Positions 9,032 to 19,505 of a stretch of 64,000 bases of DNA are shown here, in pieces. This stretch comes from Peronospora farinosa. Its lineage: Eukaryota > Oomycota > Peronosporomycetes > Peronosporales > Peronosporaceae. Under the pieces are notes generated by a model. That model worked only from the letters and a program-made list of their open reading frames with translations, was not told where the DNA came from and did not search any database. Location: contig CANTFK010000943.1 in assembly GCA_947646735.1 (NCBI GenBank), positions 434,001-498,000 on the forward strand, given 5' to 3'. Numbering within the stretch: position 1 is the stretch's first letter; the number at the start of each line of letters is the position of its first letter. Made by a program: the position numbers and the translations under genes.

Positions 9032-9421
9032 TCACTTATCAGTCCACCGGACACCATCTGCACCTGACATGATTTCCTTCACAAGAGTGATTCTTGTCAA
9101 GTTGTGTGAACGCAGCTGACGATTTGGTTGTAGGCATTTTACTGCTGCATTTGCAATGCGATGTACGTCGTATGTGGCCAAACTTTTGACACCTTGGTCC
9201 TTAGATCGGAATTGTGGGAGTACATGTAATGGTGCAATAATCGACGGACCATCGCTTACGATTTGCAGGGAGATCTGAGTCGATCGGAAAAAAACAAAGG
9301 TAATACTTGCGACTACGAACAATAACAAAAACGTGGATATAAAGTAGAGGCATCTCCATTTTACGACGATGTTAGACCGAGTCACACCTTTAAGACCCAC
9401 TCGCAGCACCGTGCTGCACAA
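9032..9421 (-). CDS. Possible membrane-anchored cystatin-like protein
   Basis: A 129-codon minus-strand frame lies only about 30 nt after the EF2 stop. It has a basic N-terminus, one hydrophobic segment near residues 24-46 (YFISTFLLLFVVASITFVFF) and a C-terminal part (IANAAVKCL, then NLTRITLVKEIMSGADG) that resembles the helix and first strands of cystatin domains (pattern FAVKEL, then LTLVKVVSA, then a Gly-rich turn). The domain would be cut short after the central loop, so either a downstream exon is missed or the gene is truncated. Cystatins inhibit papain-like cysteine proteases, and oomycetes secrete such proteins. The very small gap to EF2 is a warning. This may be a relic or a chance frame. 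Confidence 0.35.
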   Translation of the reverse strand: MCSTVLRVGLKGVTRSNIVVKWRCLYFISTFLLLFVVASITFVFFRSTQISLQIVSDGPSIIAPLHVLPQFRSKDQGVKSLATYDVHRIANAAVKCLQPNRQLRSHNLTRITLVKEIMSGADGVRWTDK

Positions 9422-9451
9422 CTCCAGAAGATTTTGCCCGAGCTAGACGCC

Positions 9452-12120
9452 TTACAGGCGGTCGTAGAAACGGTCGAGAGGAGGCACCTCAGGGGTCAGA
9501 CCCTTGCGGACACGCACACCGTTCACCAGCTTACCGGCCATGTTGTTCGTGTCGGTCGGGTCACCACCAATGACCTGGTAGTGGTCAAACACACATTGAG
9601 GGAAAGCCTTGCCACCTGTAGCCTGACGCAGATCAGCAGTAAAACCGAATGACTCGTTAACAGGCAGGTAAGCCTTCAGCTGCATCATAGGGGTACCAGG
9701 GCGCTGCTCCTCAGCGAACACATGGCCACGACGGCGGGTCAGCACGCCGTAGACACCGCCAACAGCGTCCTGGGGGACCTGAATATCGGCAAGGAAGACA
9801 GGCTCCATTAGAGCAGGCTCCGACACTAGCTGGCAAGCGTACACCACACGGCGGGTGGTAGGCAAGATCTGACCCATACCACGGTGAATGGCATCAGCGT
9901 GCAGCACCACATCCAGCAGGTTCACGCGCATGCCACGCACTACCTCCTCGCAAAGAACACCGTCCTTGGTGGCCCAGTTGAAGCCGCCAAGAACCGACTC
10001 CTTAATTTCATTCAAGTACGACACACCCTTGGTGGCATCCACGAACAAGTTAGCGCCCGTGCCGTCGGGACCATAACCCCAAATCTTACGGGCGTCGGTC
10101 ACGTCCCAGCCATGATTGTCGGCCAGGTAGCGAGCACGTAGTTTCTGGTCGTAGCGAGGACTGACCTCCTCCTTTTCTTCCTCAATTTCCAGTGTCAGTT
10201 CATCACCCAGAGGGCCAGCCTCGCAGAACAGACGGTTGTGCTTGTTCGGCGACTTGGACAGGCACGTCTTCGACGAGTTGCCCGTAATCGTTTCACGGTA
10301 AGACACAACAGGCTCAGAAATCTTCACCTCCGTGCCCATAAACTCCTCCTGCAGATCCTTCAGACAGATTTCAAGATGAAGCTCACCGGCACCAGCAATA
10401 ATGTGCTCACCCGACTCCTCTGTGTAGCACAAGACCATAGGGTCAGACTTAGAAAGACGCTTCATGCCCTCCACAAGCTTGGGCAAGTCCGAAGCGCACT
10501 TGGGCTCAACAGCCACACGCACGACAGGCGACACGGAGAACTTCATGGTACGGATGGTGTGACCCGTCTCAGACGTGGTAATCGTACCAGACTTCAACAA
10601 ATACTGGTCAACACCCACCAAAGCGCACGTGTTACCGGCCGGAATGTCGGGCGTCTGCTCGACATAACGACCCATCATGATGACCGTACGCTGAATGTTC
10701 TTCACCCACAAGTCGGTCTTCTTGCCGGGCACGTAGTTAGGGCCAAGCATGCGGACCTTCTGGCCGGTGGCAATTTTGCCGGCAAACACACGGCCAAAGG
10801 CGTAGAAACGACCCTTGTCCGAAGTCGGCACCATCTTCGACACGTACATAACTAGAGGACCATTAACGTCGCACTTGCGGATAGCCTCAGCGCACTCGTC
10901 GTCCTGAGGACCCTGGTACAGAGTGTCCACACGGTATCTCTGGGCGGTCACAGGCGACGGCAAGTGCACCACAATCATCTCAAGAACGGCATCGGCAGCC
11001 GGCAGCCAGCGCTGCATGACACGCTTCAGCAGTGGCTTGCCCGTCAGCTCCTTCTCGTCAGACTTGAGCTCAACGCCCACAGCTTTCATCATCTTCTCGT
11101 ACTTGGCTTTCTTGTCATTCATGATAGCTTCGAACATCTTGATGATGGGATCCATAATGAACTGGCAGAAAGCACGCTTGAGGGTTCCCTCAGGATTGTT
11201 CTTGCTTGTCCACTTCTTGTTTGACGCATCGAAGTACCAGTCGCCCCATAGCTTCTGCATCATCTTGTCCTCAGCAATACCAAACTTCTTCGAGTAAAGA
11301 CGAGCAAATTTCTTCAGGGTGAAACCCCACTGGTGAAGACCTGAACCAAAGGCGACCGTACCCTTCTCGGGGTACACCTGGACATCACCCAGCTTCTCGT
11401 CAAAGTAGGTGGCAATAACAACGTTAACCGTCTCAATAGCACGGGTAAATGACTGATAGCAGTCCTCGGGCTCAAGGTGAAGCTCTAGTAAAGCACGGTC
11501 AACCTTGTTTACCATGAGAACGGGCTTCACACGCTCGCTGATTGATTGACGTAGCACCGTCTCGGTCTGCACACAGACACCCTCAATACAGTCCACCACA
11601 ACCAGAGCACCATCCGTTACACGCAGAGCAGCCGTCACTTCAGACGAAAAGTCAACGTGACCAGGCGAGTCGATCAAATTAATCAGGTACGAGTTCTTGG
11701 AGATTTTCACCTCTTCACCTTCGACGGCGTTGGCATCATTGGACTCCTTAGCGATAGCGGCAGCGGTGGCTGCCTCACCGACGTCCATATCGTACTCAAA
11801 GAACATCGAAATACCGGTCGACTTAATGGTAATACAACGCTCCTGCTCATCAGCGCGAGTGTCCGTGAAACGGGCCTCACCGGCGTGCTTGGCTGAGATA
11901 ATACCGGCCTTGGACACCAGCGAGTCAGTCAGCGTGGACTTACCGTGGTCGACGTGAGCAATCACAGACATGTTACGAATGTTTGTCGTGTAGTCCATGA
12001 TCTCACGCATCTGGTCGACCGTGAAGTTCACCTGAGCAAAGCATCATAGGAAGGACGGATATTAGATTTCGTTTGATGCTCTTTTTTGTTTATTTGTTGC
12101 TTGTATTTGATACATACCAT
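9452..12120 (-). CDS. EEF2: Translation elongation factor 2
   Basis: Two exons: the ATG alone (12118-12120), then an 86-nt intron (GTATGT to CTCAG), then 9452-12031, giving 860 residues against 840-860 in the family. The start [14 protein letters not shown] is rebuilt exactly by the splice. The GTPase P-loop AHVDHGKST is at residues 26-34, the switch region with the regulatory Thr is [18 protein letters not shown], and NKVD follows. The diphthamide loop reads [13 protein letters not shown], where most eukaryotes have HRGGGQ. The C-terminus PLDRFYDRL is complete. EF2 moves tRNA and mRNA through the ribosome with GTP hydrolysis. Large antisense frames over this gene are shadows of its codon bias. 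Strong codon bias and few introns fit high expression. Confidence 0.96.
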
Positions 12121-13255
12121 GATTACTGATTGGGTGAGGGGTTATAGCGGGGGGGTTTGTTCTCTCGTTCGGCTGGATCCAAAAGAGGAAATGGCGCTTG
12201 GACTAGAGGAAGCCGAGAAAGAGAGAAAAGAGCCCACAAATGGGTGGAGCACAGCGCCCCCTCGGGTTCCTAAGATATGGCTGTACGTATGCCCCTTACA
12301 CTTAGGAAGTCATATTGAGGTTCATAGTTTCCCGAGGTTTTTTATAAAAGCGGTGATCATTGTTACTTTGTTAGCCCATAAATTGGGCACCAAATAAAGT
12401 TAACCATCATCTTGAAGGCGTTCTTGGAACTCATGGCCATCACTACCCAACCACACGGCTGCACGTCAGCAACAAATTGCTTCAGCAGCAAGCCATTGCT
12501 GCAATCTCAGTTTGTCTTCAATGGGGTTTTCTCAATTTTTGGCTCTTGCTTTGGCTTCTTATTATTAGACAGAATCTGCCGACTTGGCCAGGAAAATACT
12601 TTGCTGTACGACAAGCGGAATTTGGCTAAGAGCCGTTTCAGCTGCGATATGTGTTAAAGTGGTTAAAACAGTCTCCCTGGTGACCTAGTATAGAAAATGA
12701 GGATTATAGGAAGATAAGCCGCCACTTCCTATGATCTTTGCGCTTGAATGTAGTGGTGGAAATGGAGCAGTGTTCGGGAGGATTAGTGATTTCTGGGAGA
12801 GAGATAATGTTATTCCAAACTGGCGAGCAGGATTTGTTCTTGTTTTCATGTAGCATGTTTGGCATTATGAATTCACATCTGGCGCTTAGAACTTTAGTTT
12901 GAATAGAAGGACGGCTTAGCTTCATCATCAATGTGGGGGGAGGTGGGCGGTGTATTATAGTCTAGTAAGATCCACCAGCGCTCCTGCGAGGCGGTGTTTA
13001 CCACAATACAAGTGAGCTGATTAGAAGACATTACTGTATTGTAAGCGGGACAGTGAAAGCAAATATAGATAGAAGCAAGTGCTATCAGCAAAGGCTGCCA
13101 TTTATTTATCTAGTGCTCACTCTGGTTTCTCCCCTGTAGCAACAGCACCGACATGATTTCAGCAGCTACAAGCAGAAAAGATTCCCCAAGTATCGGGCCT
13201 CATCGTAGTCGAGAAAGCGCTGGCTTGAGCTCGTGTTTCGTCATAATCTTCAGCT
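12121..13255. other. EF2 upstream region and CHCHD downstream region, no gene recognised
   Basis: This 1.1-kb gap holds the EF2 promoter next to 12121 and the 3' flank of the twin-CX9C gene next to 13255. Frames up to about 100 codons are present (for example 12086-12397) but contain no domain and do not splice into anything sensible. Confidence 0.5.
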
Positions 13256-13717
13256 CTACATGAAGGCGCTCTCTTGGTGCAGCTGGCATTCCTTAAACCG
13301 GTCAAGGAAGAACTGGCACGAGCTGATGTCGTTGCTGTTGGAGTTGAGACAATCCAAGAAGGCCTTCTGGTCAACGCCGCACTGGTTCTGCTGCGGTGGC
13401 TGCGCAGCCTCATGCGACGCCGAAGCAGACTCCTGCTGCTGCTCCTGCTGCGGCGCATCTGAGCTGCTCGAGAACGAGCCCGCCACGGCGCCGACAGCAC
13501 GGTGAGCAACGGCGCTGCCCGTGCCGAAGGCCATACCCTGCGCCATCGTGCTCATGAGGCCGCTCATCATGCCGCCACCACTACTGCTCTGGTGAGCTGG
13601 AGCGGGTGCAGCCTGCGTGCGTGCCGGAGCAGGGGCTGCCCGACGTGGCTGGGCAGGGGCAGGGGCGCGGCGGGCGGCCGGACGAGCGGCGGGGCGAGAA
13701 GAACGGGAACGACCCAT
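13256..13717 (-). CDS. CHCHD2/10-like twin-CX9C protein (MIX17 family)
   Basis: Single exon, 153 residues. The N-terminus (MGRSRSSRPAARPAARRAP) is rich in Arg, Ala and Pro, as in mitochondrial-targeted members. The middle has a Gly/Met/Ala hydrophobic stretch (MMSGLMSTMAQGMAFGTG, then AVAHRAVGAVAG). The C-terminus has a CHCH domain with two exact CX9C motifs, CGVDQKAFLDC and CQFFLDRFKEC. Such proteins are oxidised by Mia40 in the mitochondrial intermembrane space and affect cristae and respiratory function. The Gln/Ser-rich linker before the CHCH domain is low complexity. The assignment to the family is firm; which paralogue it corresponds to is not. Confidence 0.9.
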   Translation of the reverse strand: MGRSRSSRPAARPAARRAPAPAQPRRAAPAPARTQAAPAPAHQSSSGGGMMSGLMSTMAQGMAFGTGSAVAHRAVGAVAGSFSSSSDAPQQEQQQESASASHEAAQPPQQNQCGVDQKAFLDCLNSNSNDISSCQFFLDRFKECQLHQESAFM

Positions 13718-13740
13718 GTTGTCTGTCTGTCTGTCTGTTT
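13718..13740. repeat. TGTC tetranucleotide repeat in CHCHD 5' UTR
   Basis: About five units of a TGTC-type repeat lie directly upstream of the ATG at 13717 (read as GACA units on the coding strand). Length variation here could change the leader, but no function is shown. Confidence 0.7.
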
Positions 13741-13985
13741 GTCTTGGTCTCCTGTTGTCACTTTTGATTCTGACGGTCCCAGACCGTGTGAACGGGTTCT
13801 TACCACATCAAGTGCACACAAAGAACTATCGAGAATCATGGTACTTATGATTTAAGTGTAAAATATGATGTACAGTAATATGGCTACATTGCAAGATTAT
13901 TAAGTTGCATCAGGGTGGTAAAATCAGTCCTTAGGTATTACATGTAGGCTTGTATGCATATCGTTTTCTGACAAAACCGAGACAA

Positions 13986-16308
13986 TTACTTGTTTCTTGT
14001 GCTGTTCCGTTCGAGCTGTTCCATACGAACCATCAGCTGTAGCAACTTCTTGTCCACGTCGTCGAAGCGGGTGTTCAATTGGTTCTGCATAGCCATCACG
14101 TTTGCCAAAATAAGATCCAGTAGGTCCTTATTCTCACCGCCATTGTGTTTGTCTTCACCGAGGCTGCCAATAATGTTATCGACAGCCATTGCAGTCGGTT
14201 TCTGCACTATATCGATTTGCTTGACAGTAGGTTTAGTTGATTGTGGACGCTGGGGCAATTTAAAATTGGACAGGTAGACCGGCAGTGGTTCCATGTTCGC
14301 AACGGCGTGAAAAAATGTAGCACGCTTGCACTTCTTCGTGGAGGCAACGCCCACAAACGAAGACTTCTCGGCGAGATAGAGTCCTCTGCATACGTGCATT
14401 GGTGGCAATTCCTAACGGCATGCAAGCAACAATATACAGATAAAACTTAATGCTGCATGATTATGTTGCTAGCGGATGTGCGATATCGTACCAGTTCGCC
14501 AGACACCAAAGCCGTCCACTGCATGTGATCGGAAACATCCAATTGCGCAACAATTAGGCGCGGGGACAAACTGCTTCCGACAATGGCTCGCATCTCCTGC
14601 GCACTCACTTACGATGTTAGTAGGACTGCGACGAATTACATTTCAACGGCAGTGTATATGATGAACCTGAACAACGAGGACGTCGGGGGAGGTCAACTGA
14701 GGTAGATCGAGAATCAAACTGACGATCCACTTCCCGGCTTTGTATTCGACAATCAGCAGGTGAGAGCATGGTTTTACATGCGGCGCTATCTCGCAAGGCG
14801 CAGTATCCTAAAAATAGGTAGCATCACGAGACCACAAAATCAGCCAAACTCTGTTCCAGCATGTGCTATGGCTTCTGGTTTCGTACCTCAATGTAGTTTA
14901 GAATTTGAAGCGGTTTTTCTATGGAACTGGTCGAGACGCGTATGGAAGTCAAATCAAGGACATCGCTGGATGAAGCCACACCGTGCTCTCGAATTTCTTG
15001 ACAATGTGAGTTTATCGTACGTAGTAACAAGGTAGATGCAGACCCTGTTCCATTCAATTGAGGTTCCATATTTACTGATGCAGTGGCGAGGTCTGGACGT
15101 GTGATGTCTTCTACAATCAATTTCGTGTCCGTCGTAAGAATACAAACAGTTGGAGACACGCGAGCAACAGCAGCAATTGGACCAACACTAGCATTTCCGG
15201 TGTTCAGCTGATTCGTTCTGATGTCTTTCAAGGGGGTTCTTGCATCAATTTGGTCGTGCTTCGGTGATTCCGAGAGTAAAGATTTGACGTTTGTCCAAGC
15301 AAAACAATGAAGGACATGATTTTGCGCTCTGTAGTATTGTAACAAATACTAATTAGAACGAAAGTATTGAAGTGAAGTCAAGAGAAGAGCCGTACATTGA
15401 CACTTGCAATCCAGAAGGACTCCACGAACTTGCGCCCCATGTTCGGTACGTGCTGCTACTATCGGTGTAAATTTCACGGTACGATAATGCTGGTTCTATA
15501 GCAACAATTATCACAATGTCGGTCTTGGAGCAAGCCTACAAAACGTGAAAAGGAAAACGTAAATGCGTAAGTGCACTAACTAAGGAGAAAAGCCAAACTC
15601 AAATTATGCCTTTACTTACAAGCAGAACTTCGTTGCAGGGATTCCAAGACATCCATTGTAAATGGTCAATGTCCACAGATCCCTTCAAAGTTGCAGAGAT
15701 TCCCCTGTACGCGTGACAATTCACAGCATACTATCGTAAAGTAAGTGAGGCTAACCTTTGTGATTGCGCCGAACAGTACCTTGAAACAGTGACCTCCCAG
15801 ACCTCCACTTGATACGATGAAGCAATCGCCAGCAAGCTCTTCTCCCGCGATCCTTGAGACCAAGCAACCAGCCGATAATGCGACGTCACATCATTCTAGC
15901 CACACGATGCAATGCCATGGTTTAACACGAAACAGTTTCCTCCGCAAGTAAATATCCACGCTCACACTGTTTGAGCCATCCTGGTGAAGAATCAAAGTTT
16001 CGGTTGGTTGGTCCAACACATATTGCGCCAAACCCGGATTGCCGTCAGTGTCTTTGTAGCGCGTGATGACTACTGTCGGGCCAAGCGACATCGCTGACAC
16101 TTGCATCTTCGGATTGTATCCTGCGCGTGTGAGGACCATGAGCAAAAGTAGCTCGATATAATTGAGCTAATTTGGTCGTACCATTCTGTAGCAGGTTGGT
16201 CTTGATGCCCGTTGCAAACCACGCCTCGCTCCATTCTACTGACCCTTCGATACGCATTTTGCAATAGGTGCTTTTGCTTTTAATTCGTGGATATTGTATA
16301 AACTCCAT
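13986..16308 (-). CDS. WD40-like beta-propeller protein with C-terminal coiled coil, family unknown
   Basis: Nine exons fit GT-AG rules and one frame: 16182-16308, 15966-16120, 15780-15895, 15620-15704, 15396-15535, 14887-15328, 14667-14807, 14492-14596 and 13986-14411, giving 578 residues. Propeller-type strands are visible: YRLVAWSQ, LLAIASSYQVEVWEV, HLQWMSWNPCNEVLLACS, SWSPSG, VLHCFAWTNV, PIAAVARVSPTVCILTTD. The last about 50 residues (DLLDLILANVMAMQNQLN, then DVDKKLLQLMVRMEQLER) form a coiled coil. Canonical WD dipeptides are rare, so repeats are diverged. I considered Mediator subunit 16, APC4 and EDC4 but found no decisive motif. A transposase relic inserted about 170 bp upstream of the start. 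The exon model is consistent across all junctions; function is unassigned. Confidence 0.72.
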
Positions 16309-16479
16309 TACGATGTGCAGTAAAGTCTGTTTAAACTGATTTCAACGTGACTATTTGACTTTTTATTAAATAACACTTCCAAACACCGACCACATCAATA
16401 ATCGATTTTCAACTGACACACATGACCACACAACAATCACATCCAAAACTTGCCCCAACGCGGTGTTCAGCACACGACA

Positions 16480-17640
16480 ATGACGGACAAGGTCCGCATT
16501 GTTTTGTGTCAGTACAAAGAGGACAACCTCAAAGTGACACAAAAGGAGATCCGAAAATGTTCGAGAAGGAACACAACGCGAAAGTGGCCCAGTCGACTAT
16601 CTCAGGCACTCTCAAAAGCTCCACTAAGCTGCTCCATATGACGTACAACACCAATCTCAGCCAGAAACGCTAGCGCACGGTGAATTAACCGCAGATGGAG
16701 GAGGAATTGGCGGAGTGGCTCCATTAAAATCAGGCTCGCATCAACATTAGCGGCGATCTTCTCAAAGAGAGCGCAGGGAAGATCCTGGGCCGTCTGTAGC
16801 CTGACCACGCTCCTTGTCAGTTCTCCAACGGTTGGCTTGAGTCGTTTAAGACCGCCACGGGGTCCAGTCTCATCGCCGCTTCGGAGAAAATGGATCTGCT
16901 GACATGGAACTCATTGAGGACGAGAGGCTGAAGAGCGGGTCATCCTGGATCAGCACGAGCTCACGGACATTTAAAATATGATAGAATTGAAACTGCTCTA
17001 TAGGATGCAGGTAAGCTCATAAAAATGCGTACATTTTTTCCTCCACGTAATGATAAAGCAAAGCTTCAATCACTAGGCGGACCACGACCACTCTCTTGCA
17101 ACCAAGCAGCTGAAAGGTCGGAAGCAACACAAAGCTCGCCTAAAACTTGATGTCTGCTGCAATGGTGACGATTACAACAATATTGCATTAGTTCATCGGG
17201 AAAGCCTAGAGTCCAGTTTGCTTCACGAATATCAACCTCAACAATTTCGGTTGCGTTTTCGCAACAATGCGAAGGCTTGGATGGGCCAGCTTGACTTTCT
17301 TGGTTGGATCAAATCATTGTATCTTCTGATGGGTAATTAACTACGGTCCTCTCATCATGGACAATTGCAGTGCACACGTCCTACTAATCGAGTTTCCCGC
17401 TCGCATCCAAATGAAAAACACAACCGTCTTTTGCCTCCCGCCGAACACTACATCTGTAGACGGGCACTTCGAAAGAAGCTGCCACGTGCTACGAGCACAC
17501 ACCTTCGAGAAGCGTGAGGAATCGGTTAAACCGTCTTACCTTTGCGTGCGGTGGTGTTGGTCGGCGCTTATAAACGCAGTACCAACCGTTGACGGTCGCT
17601 TTGGAGCAAACCGCGTAACGAACAACTAACAAGTGTCTAA
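16480..17640 (+). pseudogene. pogo/Tigger-type transposase, dead
   Basis: From the ATG at 16480 the frame reads MTDKVRIVLCQYKEDN, then after a one-base shift FEKEHNAKVAQSTISGTLK, the CENP-B-type helix-turn-helix of pogo transposases. Further frames give ARINISGDLLKE, FSNGWLESFK, ATKQLKGRKQHKARLKLDVC and MDNCSAHV with CLPPNTTS, matching the DDE_1 catalytic core around the second Asp. Many frameshifts and stops break it. I could not find convincing terminal inverted repeats. It marks an old DNA transposon insertion just upstream of the WD40-like gene. Confidence 0.82.
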
Positions 17641-18047
17641 CTTACGTCACGCAGAAACTTATTCAGCTTCTCGTGCGCAGTAGACGGTAATTAGCAAACT
17701 CAAGACTGACTTATATTTGATAGAATTTAACTAAAGATAACTCTATCTACTAATGGTTCAAAGTAAAGATCGGATACGCGTCTCTTTTTTAAAGGGGTTT
17801 CCTTGCGTGCGAGCTTAAAATATATATTAAGCTCGCTGATGACGTCTGTCTGAAGCGTACTAATGACGCCTAGTCCAAACTGGGCGTCATTTCCGATAAA
17901 TGTGAATCCATCCATGGATGTCACATTCACGAGGTTGGGTCACATTGAAGTGCCGCACCCAAGTAAACGAATAAATGACTCACAGCGACGGTAAAGTCTT
18001 ATGAACGGAAGAGAGGGAGGATTGTAAATGACATCGTTGCGGTTGAC

Positions 18048-18338
18048 TCAAAGCGCCCAAAGAACACAGCATCGAACGATGTGGAAGATAAAAGATGTAG
18101 CAACGCCCCATAAGTATGGCGTTGAAATGACGGAACGGAGATCCCGTGAAGAAATAGAAGATGAATCCATAGAATCGAAGTCCAAAAAATTCGGCGAAAA
18201 GGTGGCAGAAATAACTACCCAAAGACGACTAGCCAGAAAACAGCGGCTGAAGAGATGGTGAGCCGTTTCAGGATCATTACACCAATGGACACAGTGAATA
18301 TACGAAGTGAGACAGCCATATTTATAGCAAAAGGCCAA
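18048..18338 (-). pseudogene. LINE C-terminal zinc-finger tail
   Basis: The frame reads CYKYGCLTSYIHCVHWCNDPETAHHLF...RC..ASRLW, matching the Cys/His cluster (CX3C region followed by ETAHHLF..C) found after the reverse transcriptase in many LINE ORF2 proteins. It is isolated from the RT frame by stops and shifts. Confidence 0.65.
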
Positions 18339-19505
18339 GCCATTACGTTGGAGACGAAAAAGAAGATCATTTTAAGCTGGAAGAGTGTCATGTTGGAAGG
18401 CGCGTTCCGTACGCCAAAAAGAGTCCGGTATTGTCACTCCATCAGCGTCAAGGCGCGACAGTGGTAAAGCTGGGGGAGCCGAAAATTAAGTAAGCCACGA
18501 ATAACCTAGATAAGAACATCACAGATATCAACCCCGTCAAGAGTCCAGATATGAAGCGCAGCAACCATATCGTCAAGTGGAAGAGGGTAAATAGTGAAAG
18601 TACTATAGTGGGCCGGAATCGTCAATCGGGGAGCCAAAGAGCGAACAACTGAAGTTATGGAACTACCAATCCTGATTGAGAACCCAGTAAGCGCCTCACG
18701 AAGTGTATGTTCATCTGGGAGAGATATCTGAAACAGCAGCAAAAGTCGAAATTCGCACAACCTCTTGATGACTCAGAAAATTACATGCCTTACGATGAAG
18801 TATGGCAAGAGGTCTTCTTCCACCGGTAAACCGTTAAAACGTATTGATCCATATGGGCCATGTCAGCTTCGTAAGTACTGGATATAATTCAGTAGGCGGG
18901 GAAGAACCTTATTGCCCCAAGTAGCCAAAGCAGCCCGTCAATAAAAAGGGACATGATTCCTACGGGAATAGTGTGCTCCAAGCGATAAGTTTATGTAAAG
19001 TAAGTCAAGACCAAAAACTTGACCTCGAAAAGCTACGTTAAAAGAAAATAAAGCAGGGATAAACCACTTAGGAGGCGATGAAAAATCTGAGCGACAATGG
19101 CGAATTAATTGCCGTATCAAGTTGACTTCCAAAACTACGGAGGCGGTAACAGAATGCAAATTTATTCCTCCAGAATCGGAAGCCCCCGCATGCCAAATGC
19201 TGGGAAAGGTACCACGGACCGGCGAACCTTCGACGCGAGCCGACGAATTGTTGTTTTATAAAATTCCGGATTAAAGGGTTAAACTTAAGTAAGTCGAGAC
19301 GTGACACAGTTGAGTACCTAAAAATATTATATAGTCGAAAGTACCATAGTTTTAAGCAGCAAAACGCGGCCGCGTAAAGTCCGGGCTCGCTAGCGCCATT
19401 CAACACAAAGTTTTTGGAAACGTACCAGCAGGTGGTGGAGTTGAGAAGTGGGACTACAAGCCGGGCTGACCGCGAGACCCAAAAGTGTAGTTAGTTCGGA
19501 GTTGT

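Noticed and set aside
10238..10855. 205-codon plus-strand frame opposite EF2
   Set aside because: Antisense shadow caused by strong codon bias in EF2; the product is Arg/His/Leu-rich without a domain.
12412..12657. 81-codon plus-strand frame upstream of EF2
   Set aside because: No recognisable domain; probably chance.
16340..17740. Terminal inverted repeats of the pogo relic
   Set aside because: No convincing matching ends were found by eye.
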